A DNA stretch of 64,000 nucleotides, taken from NCBI RefSeq assembly GCF_006716065.1, contig NZ_VFOL01000001.1, positions 5,394,001-5,458,000 of the forward strand, written 5' to 3'. Source of the DNA: Salinispora arenicola. GTDB lineage: Bacteria; Actinomycetota; Actinomycetes; Mycobacteriales; Micromonosporaceae. Every line of letters begins with the position of its first letter. Positions within the stretch are counted from its first letter, which is position 1. Shown piece after piece: positions 1 through 7,770 of this stretch. The notes below the pieces were generated by a model. That model worked only from the letters and a program-made list of their open reading frames with translations, searched no databases and was not told the origin of the DNA. A program made the translations under genes and the position numbers.

Positions 1-187
1 GGTTCTTGACCACCTTGTCCTCGGGAACGGCCAGAAACAGCAGTACCGGATCGCCCTCGGGCCGCAGGATGACCTCCGAGTCACCGGGGCGGGCCTCCCG
101 AAGGCACCCGAAGACCTGGGCCCAGAAGCCCGCCAGAGCGTACGGGTCGTGGCAGTCGACGCAGATGTTGTGAAAACGTGCGGTCAC
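1..187 (-). CDS. VOC (glyoxalase-like) family protein, truncated by window edge
   Basis: The first 62 codons of a gene that runs off the left edge. The peptide opens VTARFHNICVDCHDPYALAG and continues with FWAQVFG, the usual start of a vicinal-oxygen-chelate beta-alpha-beta module, and reaches VPEDKVVKN, which parallels VPEGKTVKNRLHLDI in the second VOC protein at 1757-2191. The GTG start at 187 is chosen because GAGGAGAG lies just upstream. Substrate unknown; such small proteins include resistance proteins, isomerases and proteins without an assigned reaction. Most of the domain lies outside the window. Confidence 0.75.
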   Translation of the reverse strand, partial: MTARFHNICVDCHDPYALAGFWAQVFGCLREARPGDSEVILRPEGDPVLLFLAVPEDKVVKN

Positions 188-434
188 GGTCTCTCCTCAG
201 ATCAATGGGAGGCGCCCCGCACTGGACGTCAGCGATGCGGGCGGCGGGGCGCGGAACAGTTCCTGGTGAACATCGACGCACCCCCTTCCATCCTTGGGCT
301 GACCCCAAGATCCTCACATCTCCACCGGCCGGAGGCAACCCCAGCCATCTCCGTGGCTACTGGACGGCCCACCTCGACGGCGGAGTCGAGCGCACTGGTC
401 GCCCTACAGCCTGACCAGGGGGGAGGCCTGCCAG

Positions 435-927
435 TTACACCAGGCCGCGCACGAGGCATTCGACGATGGAATCGGCGTACTTCGTGCCAGGGTCGAGTTC
501 CGGGTCGTAGACCGTGACGTCAAGGCCGAGCACCCGGCCCCCGTGGACGAGGTTCGTCAGCAGCTCCGACACCTGCATGAAGTCCAGGCCGGGGCTACCG
601 GGGGAATCGACGGCCGGCAAGATTTTCTCATCCAGCACGTCGAGGTCGAGGTGCAGCCAAACCCGGTCCAACTCGCGGACGTTCAGCCGCTCGACAACCC
701 GCTTCACCACCTGGTCGACGCCAAGGCCGAGGACCTGCTGTGCGGTCAACCCCAGGACGGCCGAGTCCATGACCGGGGTCCAGTCGTCGAGCGAGCCGGT
801 GATGTCGGACTAGCCCCGCCCCCAACAGCACCGCGGGTGCGCGCCAGGCGCCGGGCTCGTGGCCGGGCGTCTGTGGGCTCAGCCCGAGGCTCGACGGGGC
901 GGTGATGAGCTCGATCATCGCGGTCAT
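435..927 (-). pseudogene. Arginase/agmatinase-family gene with internal deletion
   Basis: Two pieces of one ureohydrolase gene lie in different frames. The N-terminal piece starts near 927 (MIELITAPSSLGL, about 40 residues). The C-terminal piece (about 110 residues, ending at 435) carries WLHLDLDVLD, the second metal-binding D-x-D motif of the arginase fold, and a typical GLDVTVYDPELDP segment. They meet near 805-815, where the C-terminal frame has a TAG. Family members are about 270-310 residues, so roughly 140 residues are missing, including the first metal-ligand region. It cannot make an active arginase. It is divergent from the CGNR regulator at 1014, so it may once have been that regulator's target. 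Confidence 0.75.
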
Positions 928-960
928 GAGGTCAGTGTCAGCCCCTGCACGGTGCGCGTC

Positions 961-986
961 AACCGGTAAAACGCGTTTTACCGGTT
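961..986. promoter_or_regulatory. Perfect 26-bp palindrome, candidate operator
   Basis: AACCGGTAAAACG is followed directly by its exact reverse complement, with no spacer. It lies between the divergent arginase remnant (start 927) and the CGNR gene (start 1014, AAGGTGA ribosome binding site at 1000-1006). Length and position suit a dimeric repressor site. The regulator that binds it is inferred, not shown. Confidence 0.6.
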
Positions 987-1013
987 AGAGCAAGCGAGTA
1001 AGGTGACCCAGAC

Positions 1014-1631
1014 ATGCAGGCACAGGTCCGAGCACACACATTCCAGCCCCGCGATCTCGTGGGGGGAGACCTCGTACTCGACCTCGTGAACACCGTGACC
1101 ACCCGCAACGCGGAGCCGGTCGACTGGCTCGACGGCTACGCCCGCCTGCTGGACTGGGCAGAGCTCACCGGGGCCTTCCCCGCGGCAGACCTGGCCCAGA
1201 TACTCAACGAAACCGCGGCCAACCCACGCGCCGCCGAATACGCGCTGACCCACGTCAAAGCGCTGCGGGAAACCCTCTGGGAATTACTCACCGCAACTGT
1301 CTTCGGACAGACACCGCCTCCGGGAGCGCTCGCATCGCTGCAAACCCAGTGGCGAAGGGCGGTCGGGAGTGCCTGCCTACAGCCGGTCGACGAGCACATC
1401 GCGCCGGTTGTGACAGTGAAGGCCTCCGGTCTCGACTACCTCACGCACGCCCTTGCCCTGCACGCGGTACGCCTACTGGAAGAAGTACCGCTGAACCGCC
1501 TGCGCGTCTGCGCGGGCCGGCAATGCGGCTGGTTCTACCTCGACACGTCGAGAGCCGGGCGACGGCGCTGGTGCGACATGGCGACCTGCGGGAACGCCGA
1601 GAAGACCCGCCGCCACAACGCCCGTCCGTAG
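1014..1631 (+). CDS. CGNR zinc-finger / ABATE-domain regulator
   Basis: 205-residue probable stress-responsive DNA-binding regulator. Residues about 10-140 match the ABATE (DUF1470) domain: FQPRDLVGGDLVLDLVNTV near the start is typical. The C-terminus has the CGNR zinc finger: CAGRQCGWFYLDTSRAGRRR, then WCDMATCGNAEKTRRH. Four cysteines and the CGN signature are intact. The ATG at 1014 follows AAGGTGA seven bases upstream. The gene is divergent from the arginase remnant and preceded by a perfect 26-bp palindrome, which suggests autoregulation. The effector is unknown. Confidence 0.85.
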   Translation: MQAQVRAHTFQPRDLVGGDLVLDLVNTVTTRNAEPVDWLDGYARLLDWAELTGAFPAADLAQILNETAANPRAAEYALTHVKALRETLWELLTATVFGQTPPPGALASLQTQWRRAVGSACLQPVDEHIAPVVTVKASGLDYLTHALALHAVRLLEEVPLNRLRVCAGRQCGWFYLDTSRAGRRRWCDMATCGNAEKTRRHNARP

Positions 1632-1756
1632 CATGCCTGGTTCGGCGACGAACTACACCGACCGTCGGCGCCAGCGCCTGGCGGAGCTCCGGCGGGGGTA
1701 TCCACAGCACGCCCGGGGGCGGCCGCGCTGACGACACCGTCCCGCTGGCGGCGACC

Positions 1757-2191
1757 TCAGTCGAGGCAGAACTCGTTGCCCTCGACGTCCTGCATCACGA
1801 GACAGGACTCGTTGACGCCATCGGCGCGCAGCAGTCGCACCCGTGCCGCGCCCAGCTGGATCAGCCGTGCGCACTCGGACTCAAGGGCGGCCACGCGCTC
1901 CTCTCCCACCAGCCCCGTACCAACTCTTATGTCGAGATGCAGCCGATTTTTCACGGTCTTACCCTCGGGAACGCGCTGAAAGAACAGTCGCGGGCCCACA
2001 CCCGAGGGATCAACACAGGCGAACGCCGAACCCCGGTGCTCAGGCGGCAGCGTACGATCGAAGTCGTCCCAGGTGGCGAACCCCGTCGGCGGCGGCGGTA
2101 CGACATACCCCAACGCCTCGCACCAGAACCGCGCGACTCGCTCAGGATCCGCGCAGTCGAAGGTTACCTGGAACTGCTTGACCGACACCAT
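1757..2191 (-). CDS. VOC (glyoxalase-like) family protein
   Basis: 144-residue single-domain vicinal-oxygen-chelate protein. VSVKQFQVTFDCADPERVAR at the N-terminus and the closing EGNEFCLD are family hallmarks; NRLHLDI lies mid-protein. The frame is open upstream to 2296, but ATG 2191 is chosen because homology begins there and the extra 35 residues are Arg/Ser-rich and unlike the family. It resembles the truncated VOC gene at 1-187. Specific reaction unknown. Confidence 0.8.
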   Translation of the reverse strand: MVSVKQFQVTFDCADPERVARFWCEALGYVVPPPPTGFATWDDFDRTLPPEHRGSAFACVDPSGVGPRLFFQRVPEGKTVKNRLHLDIRVGTGLVGEERVAALESECARLIQLGAARVRLLRADGVNESCLVMQDVEGNEFCLD

Positions 2192-2334
2192 CGGACCATC
2201 ATAGAGATGGATTCCCCGTCGGCTCCGCGAGCCTGCCGCCTGCCGGGCCGGCTCCCCCGCGGATGATTCTGCACAGCTGCTGACCTTTCTGATCACTCAG
2301 CCGCCGCACGGGTACTGGATGACCCGGACGTGCC

Positions 2335-2371
2335 TTGACCCCGCCGACCCTCGGCACATATTTTGTTCGTA
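2335..2371 (+). promoter_or_regulatory. Candidate promoter for a leaderless GbsR/MarR mRNA
   Basis: TTGACC at 2335-2340 and CATATT at 2357-2362 are 16 bp apart, a housekeeping -35/-10 pair. The predicted transcription start falls at about 2369-2371, on the ATG at 2371. No Shine-Dalgarno sequence precedes that ATG, so a leaderless transcript is likely. An imperfect palindrome TGGTTC-C-GAACCA overlaps the start codon. Confidence 0.45.
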
Positions 2372-2922
2372 TGGTTCCGAACCAAACAAGCTCGAACCGA
2401 ACGAGCCCGAACCAAACAAGCTCGAACCAAGCGAGCCTGGGCCAAACACGCCCTGCGGTGAAGCTCGACCCGCCTCAGCGGGAGTGGGTCGAGGCGATCG
2501 GGCTGTTCCTCGAACGCTCGGGTTTCCCGCCCAGCTCGGCGCGGATCTACGGGCTGCTGCTGATGTCCGCTGAGCCCGAGCTGTCCTTCGAGGACCTGGT
2601 GTCCACGCTTGGCTTCGGTAAGGCCGCCGTCAGCACGGGCCTACGCCGTTTGCAGGAGACGAATCGCATCAGCGAGCGCACCCGGCCGGGTGAACGGCGA
2701 CGCTACTTCCGCGCACGGCTGGGGCCCGACGTCGGCGTCGACCGCTTCCGTGCATTCAGCTCGGCGCTGTGTGACCTGCTGGAGGAGGGGGTCGCCCTCC
2801 GAGGCAACAGTGCCGATGCCGAGGTCACCGCCGACCTCGAGGCGTCGGTCAGGTTCCTGCGCTTTCTCGACGAGGAGCTGGGCGGGTTACGGGCACGGTG
2901 GGAGGCGAATCGCGATGGCTGA
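2371..2922 (+). CDS. GbsR/MarR-type winged-helix transcriptional regulator
   Basis: 183 residues from ATG 2371. The core (DPPQREWVEAIGLFLERSGF, then PPSSARIYGLLLMS, LSFEDLVSTLGFGKAAVSTG and LRRLQETNRI) is a GbsR-like winged helix-turn-helix with the recognition helix in the KAAVSTG segment; a C-terminal helical part should dimerise. The true start is uncertain: TTG 2335, ATG 2371 (fits a leaderless promoter) and GTG 2458 (start of homology, no ribosome binding site) are all in frame. The gene overlaps the next one by 8 nt, so the two are translationally coupled, and the regulator probably controls the hydrolase. Confidence 0.8.
   Translation: MVPNQTSSNRTSPNQTSSNQASLGQTRPAVKLDPPQREWVEAIGLFLERSGFPPSSARIYGLLLMSAEPELSFEDLVSTLGFGKAAVSTGLRRLQETNRISERTRPGERRRYFRARLGPDVGVDRFRAFSSALCDLLEEGVALRGNSADAEVTADLEASVRFLRFLDEELGGLRARWEANRDG
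2378..2452 (+). repeat. Five tandem 15-bp repeats at the regulator's 5' end
   Basis: Units begin at 2378, 2393, 2408, 2423 and 2438. Units 1 and 3 are identical (CGAACCAAACAAGCT); units 2 and 4 differ at a few bases and unit 5 is degenerate. If translation starts at 2371 they encode pentapeptides NQTSS, NRTSP, NQTSS, NQASL, GQTRP. If it starts at GTG 2458 they are untranslated and could be operator iterons. Confidence 0.7.
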
Positions 2923-5002
2923 CCGGCCGAAAGCGCTCGATTCGGTCAGGCTGGCGGCCAGGAACGCGCCGATCTTTCGGCTCTACCGGCGCCGGGACCG
3001 CCTCCGGGCGACCCTGTGCAGGGTCAACGTGGCCCTCGGCCAGGCGGATCCGCAGGACCCACTCACCCGTCGCCGCGTCCGCGAGCTCGACACGGCCGCG
3101 GTCCTCCTCGGCCAGGCCAGGTGGAACGCCGAACGCGCTCGGGCAACCGGCGACACCGCCGCACTCAAGCGCGCACGGCAGGCGTTCAGCGAGGGACAAC
3201 GCCTCGCGGACCGCCTCGAGGCACTGGTCGCCGATGGCAGCGCCGAGCAGGCGACCGACCGCTTCCCCGTCCTGGAGCGGGCGGGCACCGAGATCGACCA
3301 CTGCCAGGGAGTGCCCCTGGTTCCGGCCATCACGCCGGTGGTCGTCCTGCGGGGCAGCGACGAGGAGATGGGCGCGCAGTACGCCCGGCAGCTCGCGATC
3401 ATTTTCGGTCGCTGGATTCTCCGGTACGGCGTGCGTCGCCTCACCGCCGACGAGCGTGTCGAGGTCGGCCGGTGGGAGGCGGTCCACGACGAACACCTGC
3501 CCTGGTTGGGCCGTTTCGTCGACGGGTGGGTGGCCGGCGCGCGTGCGGCAGGAGTCGACCTGGACCGAGCGTCGATCATGGACCTGTGGGTGGGCCACCG
3601 ACCGCCGGCCACGAGTTGGCTCGACGCCTCATCCGGGCTACCCGAACTGCCCCCGATCGCCTGCACGTCGCTCGCGGCGTGGGGGGACTCCACGCCGGAC
3701 GGCGCGTTGGTGGCCGCGGCAACTGGTGATCACGAACTCTCGTACCAGGTGACCGTGGCAGCCTTCCCCGACGACGGCCATCCATTCGTGCACACCGTCT
3801 TCAGCGCGGCCGGCACGCTGCCGACCGTCGGGCCCAACTGGTTTTTCGGCCACCCGGGCATGAGTCGATCCGGGCTGGCCTACGTCCACCACGGCGGCGG
3901 GCCGAAGTTCCTCGAACCGCGGCACACCTGGGGATACGGCCTGCGACGCACGCCATCGGTCTGGCACCTCCTCCGCTACGCCACGTCCGCCCGCGACGCC
4001 CGCGAGACGGAACAGAGCTGGCCGATCGGCGACGTCGGACGTGGTGACCAGGCGACGGTGGGCGGCTTCTACGCCGACGCCGACTACGCGTACGTCATGG
4101 AAGGCCGCGACGATCCCGCCGCTGTCCGTGAAGCGGGGCTGCTCGGTGAACGCGACTTCCTGTACGCCAACAACAGCGCCATGCACCCCGACGCGGTCCA
4201 CAGCGAATGGATGCGGCGGGCCCCTGACGGGAGCTGGCTCTGGGACCGGGAGGGTGGCTATCGGCCAGCCGCGCCGCGTGGGATGACCAAGTCGCCCGGC
4301 ATGCTGCTCAAGTGGCTCAGTGGGCGCATGAGCACCGACGAGTTACTCGTCGCCGGCATGCAGTTCGCCTACTGGAACAGCTACCACCGCAACATGTTTT
4401 TACGGCAGATGGCCGACACCCACCACGGCCGCCTCGACATCGAGGCCATGCGGGCCATCTACCGAACCGTGGGTACAGCGCCCACTGGATCCTGGGCGGC
4501 GTCCGTCCGCCGCTACCGGCGCACCGGCGAGTGGAGTCACATCTCGGCGGCGCATGCCTCCAACGCGTTTGTCGCCGTCATGAAGCCGTCGACCGGCTAC
4601 TACTCACTGTGCACCGGGCCCGCCCGCAGAGGCGCCGCTCCGATGTCCCCCGACTCGGCGATGATCGTTCGCGGAGAGACCAACGCCTTCTGGGACCTCG
4701 AGCTCTCCGACACGCCGACCGCTCTCGTCGAGCGCGCCGAAACGCTGGCGGACCAACTACTCGGCCAGGCGCGTGACGCCGCTGCGGGGACCACGCTGGC
4801 CGCAGAGGCGGCAACTGACGTCGCAGGGTGGCTCGCTGCCGCTCAGGCGGACACCTCATCACCGCGGGACGTCGACGGCATCGAGGACCTGGGCCGTCGG
4901 GTACGCGCGGCGACCAGAGCCCAGGTCCGGGCCCGGCAGGTCCTGCACCTGGGCGACCCACCACCCGGGTTCGCGTTTCCCGAGCGGCAGGAACCGACCT
5001 GA
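2915..5002 (+). CDS. C45-type Ntn-hydrolase (acyltransferase/amidase-like)
   Basis: 695 residues from ATG 2915, inside the end of the upstream regulator. After a helical N-terminal region of about 130 residues comes LRGSDEEMGAQYARQL, which resembles the start of C45 peptidases (the acyl-CoA:6-aminopenicillanate acyltransferase family). CTSLAAWGDSTPDG places the expected nucleophile at Cys250, where family members self-cleave to free an N-terminal cysteine. Later HHGGGPKFLEP and YANNSAMHP segments fit the Ntn beta-sandwich. No signal peptide is visible, so it is probably cytoplasmic. It is about twice the usual C45 length. The substrate is unknown; family placement rests on motifs I read by eye. 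Confidence 0.6.
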   Translation: MADRPKALDSVRLAARNAPIFRLYRRRDRLRATLCRVNVALGQADPQDPLTRRRVRELDTAAVLLGQARWNAERARATGDTAALKRARQAFSEGQRLADRLEALVADGSAEQATDRFPVLERAGTEIDHCQGVPLVPAITPVVVLRGSDEEMGAQYARQLAIIFGRWILRYGVRRLTADERVEVGRWEAVHDEHLPWLGRFVDGWVAGARAAGVDLDRASIMDLWVGHRPPATSWLDASSGLPELPPIACTSLAAWGDSTPDGALVAAATGDHELSYQVTVAAFPDDGHPFVHTVFSAAGTLPTVGPNWFFGHPGMSRSGLAYVHHGGGPKFLEPRHTWGYGLRRTPSVWHLLRYATSARDARETEQSWPIGDVGRGDQATVGGFYADADYAYVMEGRDDPAAVREAGLLGERDFLYANNSAMHPDAVHSEWMRRAPDGSWLWDREGGYRPAAPRGMTKSPGMLLKWLSGRMSTDELLVAGMQFAYWNSYHRNMFLRQMADTHHGRLDIEAMRAIYRTVGTAPTGSWAASVRRYRRTGEWSHISAAHASNAFVAVMKPSTGYYSLCTGPARRGAAPMSPDSAMIVRGETNAFWDLELSDTPTALVERAETLADQLLGQARDAAAGTTLAAEAATDVAGWLAAAQADTSSPRDVDGIEDLGRRVRAATRAQVRARQVLHLGDPPPGFAFPERQEPT

Positions 5003-5141
5003 CCGTCATTTGGTGTTCCGTAGCCCTTCGGGTTGACCCGGGGATCCGCACCTGATCTCGGCTGACGGAACCCCGGGCCGCAAGGGAGCAGATCGGGGAT
5101 TCGAAGGCTGGGGCAACCGGGACGCGGCTAGCATCGGGGCG

Positions 5142-5588
5142 GTGTTCACCCTGACTCGTGAGGACGGCTACCTGGTCAGCACCGATCCCGAGCGGCTCGA
5201 CCTCGACCGGGTGCACCACTGGCTCACCACCGACACGTACTGGGCCCGTGAGTGGGATCGGGCGACCGTGCAGCGCGCCTTCGCGACCTCGATCGGCTTC
5301 GGCGTCTACCGTCCCGTGGACGGCTGCCAGGTGGCGGTGGCTCGGGCAGTCACGGACCGGGCCACCTTCGCCTGGATCTGCGACGTGTACGTCGACCGGG
5401 CCGAGCGCGGGCACGGGCTGGGCACCTGGCTCTCCGGCGCGGTCCGGGACCAGCTCACGGAGTTCGGTATCCACAAGATCCTGCTGGACACGGACAACGC
5501 GCACGGCGTGTACGCCAAGGTCGGCTTCGTCCCGCTCCAGCAGCCGGACCGATGGATGCAGCTCGACCAGCAGGGCGGACCGGGCTAG
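5142..5588 (+). CDS. GNAT-family N-acetyltransferase
   Basis: 148-residue single GNAT domain. WICDVYVDRAERGHGLGTWL is acetyl-CoA-binding motif A (R-x-x-G-x-G), and ILLDTDNAHGVYAKVGF is the C-terminal N-A-x-x-x-Y-x-k-x-G-F signature. The GTG at 5142 is used because homology begins at VFTLTREDGY; the Shine-Dalgarno is weak (GGGG). It stands alone, downstream of the hydrolase with a 139-nt gap and convergent with the histidine kinase. The acyl acceptor cannot be deduced. Confidence 0.85.
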   Translation: MFTLTREDGYLVSTDPERLDLDRVHHWLTTDTYWAREWDRATVQRAFATSIGFGVYRPVDGCQVAVARAVTDRATFAWICDVYVDRAERGHGLGTWLSGAVRDQLTEFGIHKILLDTDNAHGVYAKVGFVPLQQPDRWMQLDQQGGPG

Positions 5589-5771
5589 TCCGGCACCCTC
5601 CGTGAACCAAACAATCAGGTTGGGACATTCCGCGCCCTGGTTTCAGCGCGGGCGACCACCTTCGATCGTGCTGCGGAGCGTATGGCCAGGCGAGGTGACG
5701 GTCAGCGGCGGTGGACTGTCGACGAGTGGTGACACGTCACGCGCGGGCGATGCCCGCGGTCCGAAGCGGAG

Positions 5772-6941
5772 TCACCGGGTCACGGCGGGGCCCGGCCCGT
5801 CCGCCGCCGGCAGCGTCACCGTCACCTCCAGGCCACCGCCCTGCTGCGCGATCGCCTTCACCACGCCACCGTGCGCGTCGCAGACGGCCCGCACGATGGA
5901 AAGCCCCAGACCGGAGCCCCGGGCGCCGGTCCGCTCCCGGCCGCCGCGCCGGAACGGCTCGAACAGCCCCGGCACGTCGGCCTGGTCTACCTCGAAGCCG
6001 GTGTTTCCCACCACCAGCCAGGACCGCCGACTGTCCGACCCGGTCCGCACCCAGAGTCGACCGTGCAGATGGTTGTAGCGCACCGCGTTCTCGACGAGGT
6101 TCCCTGCGAGGCGATCGAGCAGCCCGGGGTCACCGACCACCGGGGCCGACTCCAGTGAGGTCTGCACCCGCAGGCCGATCCGCTCCACCTCCCGGCGTAC
6201 CGCCGACAACGCGTTGGCGGTGCCGGCGGCCAGGTCACACTCCGTCCGCCGGGCGAGGCGGTGGCCGGCCTGCGCCTCGCTGCGGGCCAGCACCAGCAGC
6301 GCGTCAACGAGGCCGTTGGCCCGCTCCGAGGCGTCCCGAACGATGGTGGACATGCGGCGGTACTCGGCCGTGTCCGCCTCGTCGTCGCTGAGTGTCACAT
6401 CGATCTCGGTGCGCATCACGGCGAGCGGGGTCCGCAGCTCGTGTGACGCGTTGGCGACGAAGCGCTTCTGCGCGTCGAAGGCGACCGCGATGCGATCGAG
6501 CATCGCGTCGAAGGTCTGCGCCAGCTCGGCCACCTCGTCATCCGCACCCGAGTAGCCGATGCGCTGGTCGAGGGTCGTCTCGCCGAGCCGCCGGGCGGTG
6601 GCCGTGACCTGGTGCAGCGGACGAAGTGCCCGACCGGCCACCAGGTAGCCGCCGGCCACCCCCACGACACCGATCGCCAACAGCGCCGCCAACCCCTTGG
6701 CCAGCAGCTCCCGGCTCGCCGTGTCGCCCAGTTGCCGCTGCCACTCGGCGGCGTCCAGGGAACGACCGTCGGCCAGCACTACTGTCGTGCCGGGAAGCAA
6801 CTCGTCGGTCGGGCGCAGCGCGTCCCGCACCAGCAGCCAGGCCAACAGCACCAGGGTCACCCCGACGCCCACCAGCAACAACCCGTTGAGCAGGGTCAAC
6901 CGCAGGCGCAGGGTGGGCCGCAGCCGACGGCTGCGCGTCAC
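5772..6941 (-). CDS. Two-component sensor histidine kinase
   Basis: 389-residue membrane kinase. Two hydrophobic helices (about residues 16-40 and 80-102) flank a short extracytoplasmic loop of about 40 residues, then a HAMP segment, the H-box FVANASHELRTPL with phospho-acceptor His167, the N-box NLVENAVRYN and the G-box GSGLGLSIV. The GTG at 6941 overlaps the response-regulator stop by 4 nt, so the pair is co-translated with the regulator first. The small sensor loop gives no clue to the signal. Confidence 0.93.
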   Translation of the reverse strand: MTRSRRLRPTLRLRLTLLNGLLLVGVGVTLVLLAWLLVRDALRPTDELLPGTTVVLADGRSLDAAEWQRQLGDTASRELLAKGLAALLAIGVVGVAGGYLVAGRALRPLHQVTATARRLGETTLDQRIGYSGADDEVAELAQTFDAMLDRIAVAFDAQKRFVANASHELRTPLAVMRTEIDVTLSDDEADTAEYRRMSTIVRDASERANGLVDALLVLARSEAQAGHRLARRTECDLAAGTANALSAVRREVERIGLRVQTSLESAPVVGDPGLLDRLAGNLVENAVRYNHLHGRLWVRTGSDSRRSWLVVGNTGFEVDQADVPGLFEPFRRGGRERTGARGSGLGLSIVRAVCDAHGGVVKAIAQQGGGLEVTVTLPAADGPGPAVTR

Positions 6942-7606
6942 GCTGCTGCCTCGGCCACGCGGTAGCCCGCGCCGACCACGGTCTCGATCAGTGGTGGGTC
7001 GCCGAGCTTCCGACGCAGCGTCATCACGGTGACCCGGACGATGGTCGTGAACGGGTCGGTGTTCGCGTCCCAGACCCGTTCCAACAGTTCCTCGCTGGAG
7101 ACCACCGCACCACCGGCCTTGACCAGTTCGTGCAGCACACCGAACTCCTTGTTGGTCAGGTCGACCGGCACGTCGGCCCGGGTGGCCGTCCGCCGGGCCG
7201 GGTCGAGCACCAGGTCGGCCACCGCCAGCACCGGCGGAACAGCCGGGGTGGCCCGACGCCCCAACGCCTGCACCCGGGCGACCAGTTCGTCGAAGGCGAA
7301 CGGCTTGGGCAGATAGTCGTCAGCGCCCAGCTGCAACCCCTCGACCCGGTCGGCGACCGTCCCGCTCGCGGTCAGCATCAGTACCCGGGTCAGGGCGCCG
7401 GAGGCGGCCAGCTCGGCGCAGATCTGGTCACCGGGCATGCCGGGCAGGTCCCGGTCGAGCACCACCACGTCGTAGCGGGTGACGAAGGCCATCTCGTGCC
7501 CGCTGTCACCGTCGTAGGCGACATCCACCGCCATACCGCGCTTGCGCAGCCCCCGCGTGATCGCGTCGGCGAGGTTGCGTTCGTCCTCGACAACCAGTAT
7601 CCGCAT
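6938..7606 (-). CDS. OmpR/PhoB-family response regulator
   Basis: 222 residues: receiver domain with acidic pocket VVEDE, phospho-acceptor Asp51 (VVVLDRDLPG) and Lys in YLPKPF, then a winged-helix output domain (DLTNKEFGVLHELV, RVTVMTLRRKLG, ETVVGAGYRV). The frame is open upstream to 7843, but ATG 7606 is certain: a GAGGAGG ribosome binding site precedes it and the receiver starts MRILVVEDE. It forms an operon with the histidine kinase through a GTGA overlap. Target genes unknown; the divergent membrane protein gene at 7771 is a neighbour candidate. Confidence 0.95.
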   Translation of the reverse strand: MRILVVEDERNLADAITRGLRKRGMAVDVAYDGDSGHEMAFVTRYDVVVLDRDLPGMPGDQICAELAASGALTRVLMLTASGTVADRVEGLQLGADDYLPKPFAFDELVARVQALGRRATPAVPPVLAVADLVLDPARRTATRADVPVDLTNKEFGVLHELVKAGGAVVSSEELLERVWDANTDPFTTIVRVTVMTLRRKLGDPPLIETVVGAGYRVAEAAA

Positions 7607-7770
7607 CCCGGCCTCCTCGCGCCCTACTCCTCGACAACCTAGTGCTTCACCGCCACCGGCCAGCCAGGCCGCCCGCTGGCAGACCGGGGCCCATCGGTGG
7701 TAGTCGGGCCCAAGCCGGTGACGGCCGGGGCCGGCCGGGACCGTACGAGGCGCCTGTACGATGGCGCGTC

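Noticed and set aside
2609..2914. Longer N-terminus of the C45-like hydrolase reaching back to 2609
   Set aside because: The region encodes the GbsR/MarR regulator in another frame; the overlapping translation is Arg/Ser-rich noise.
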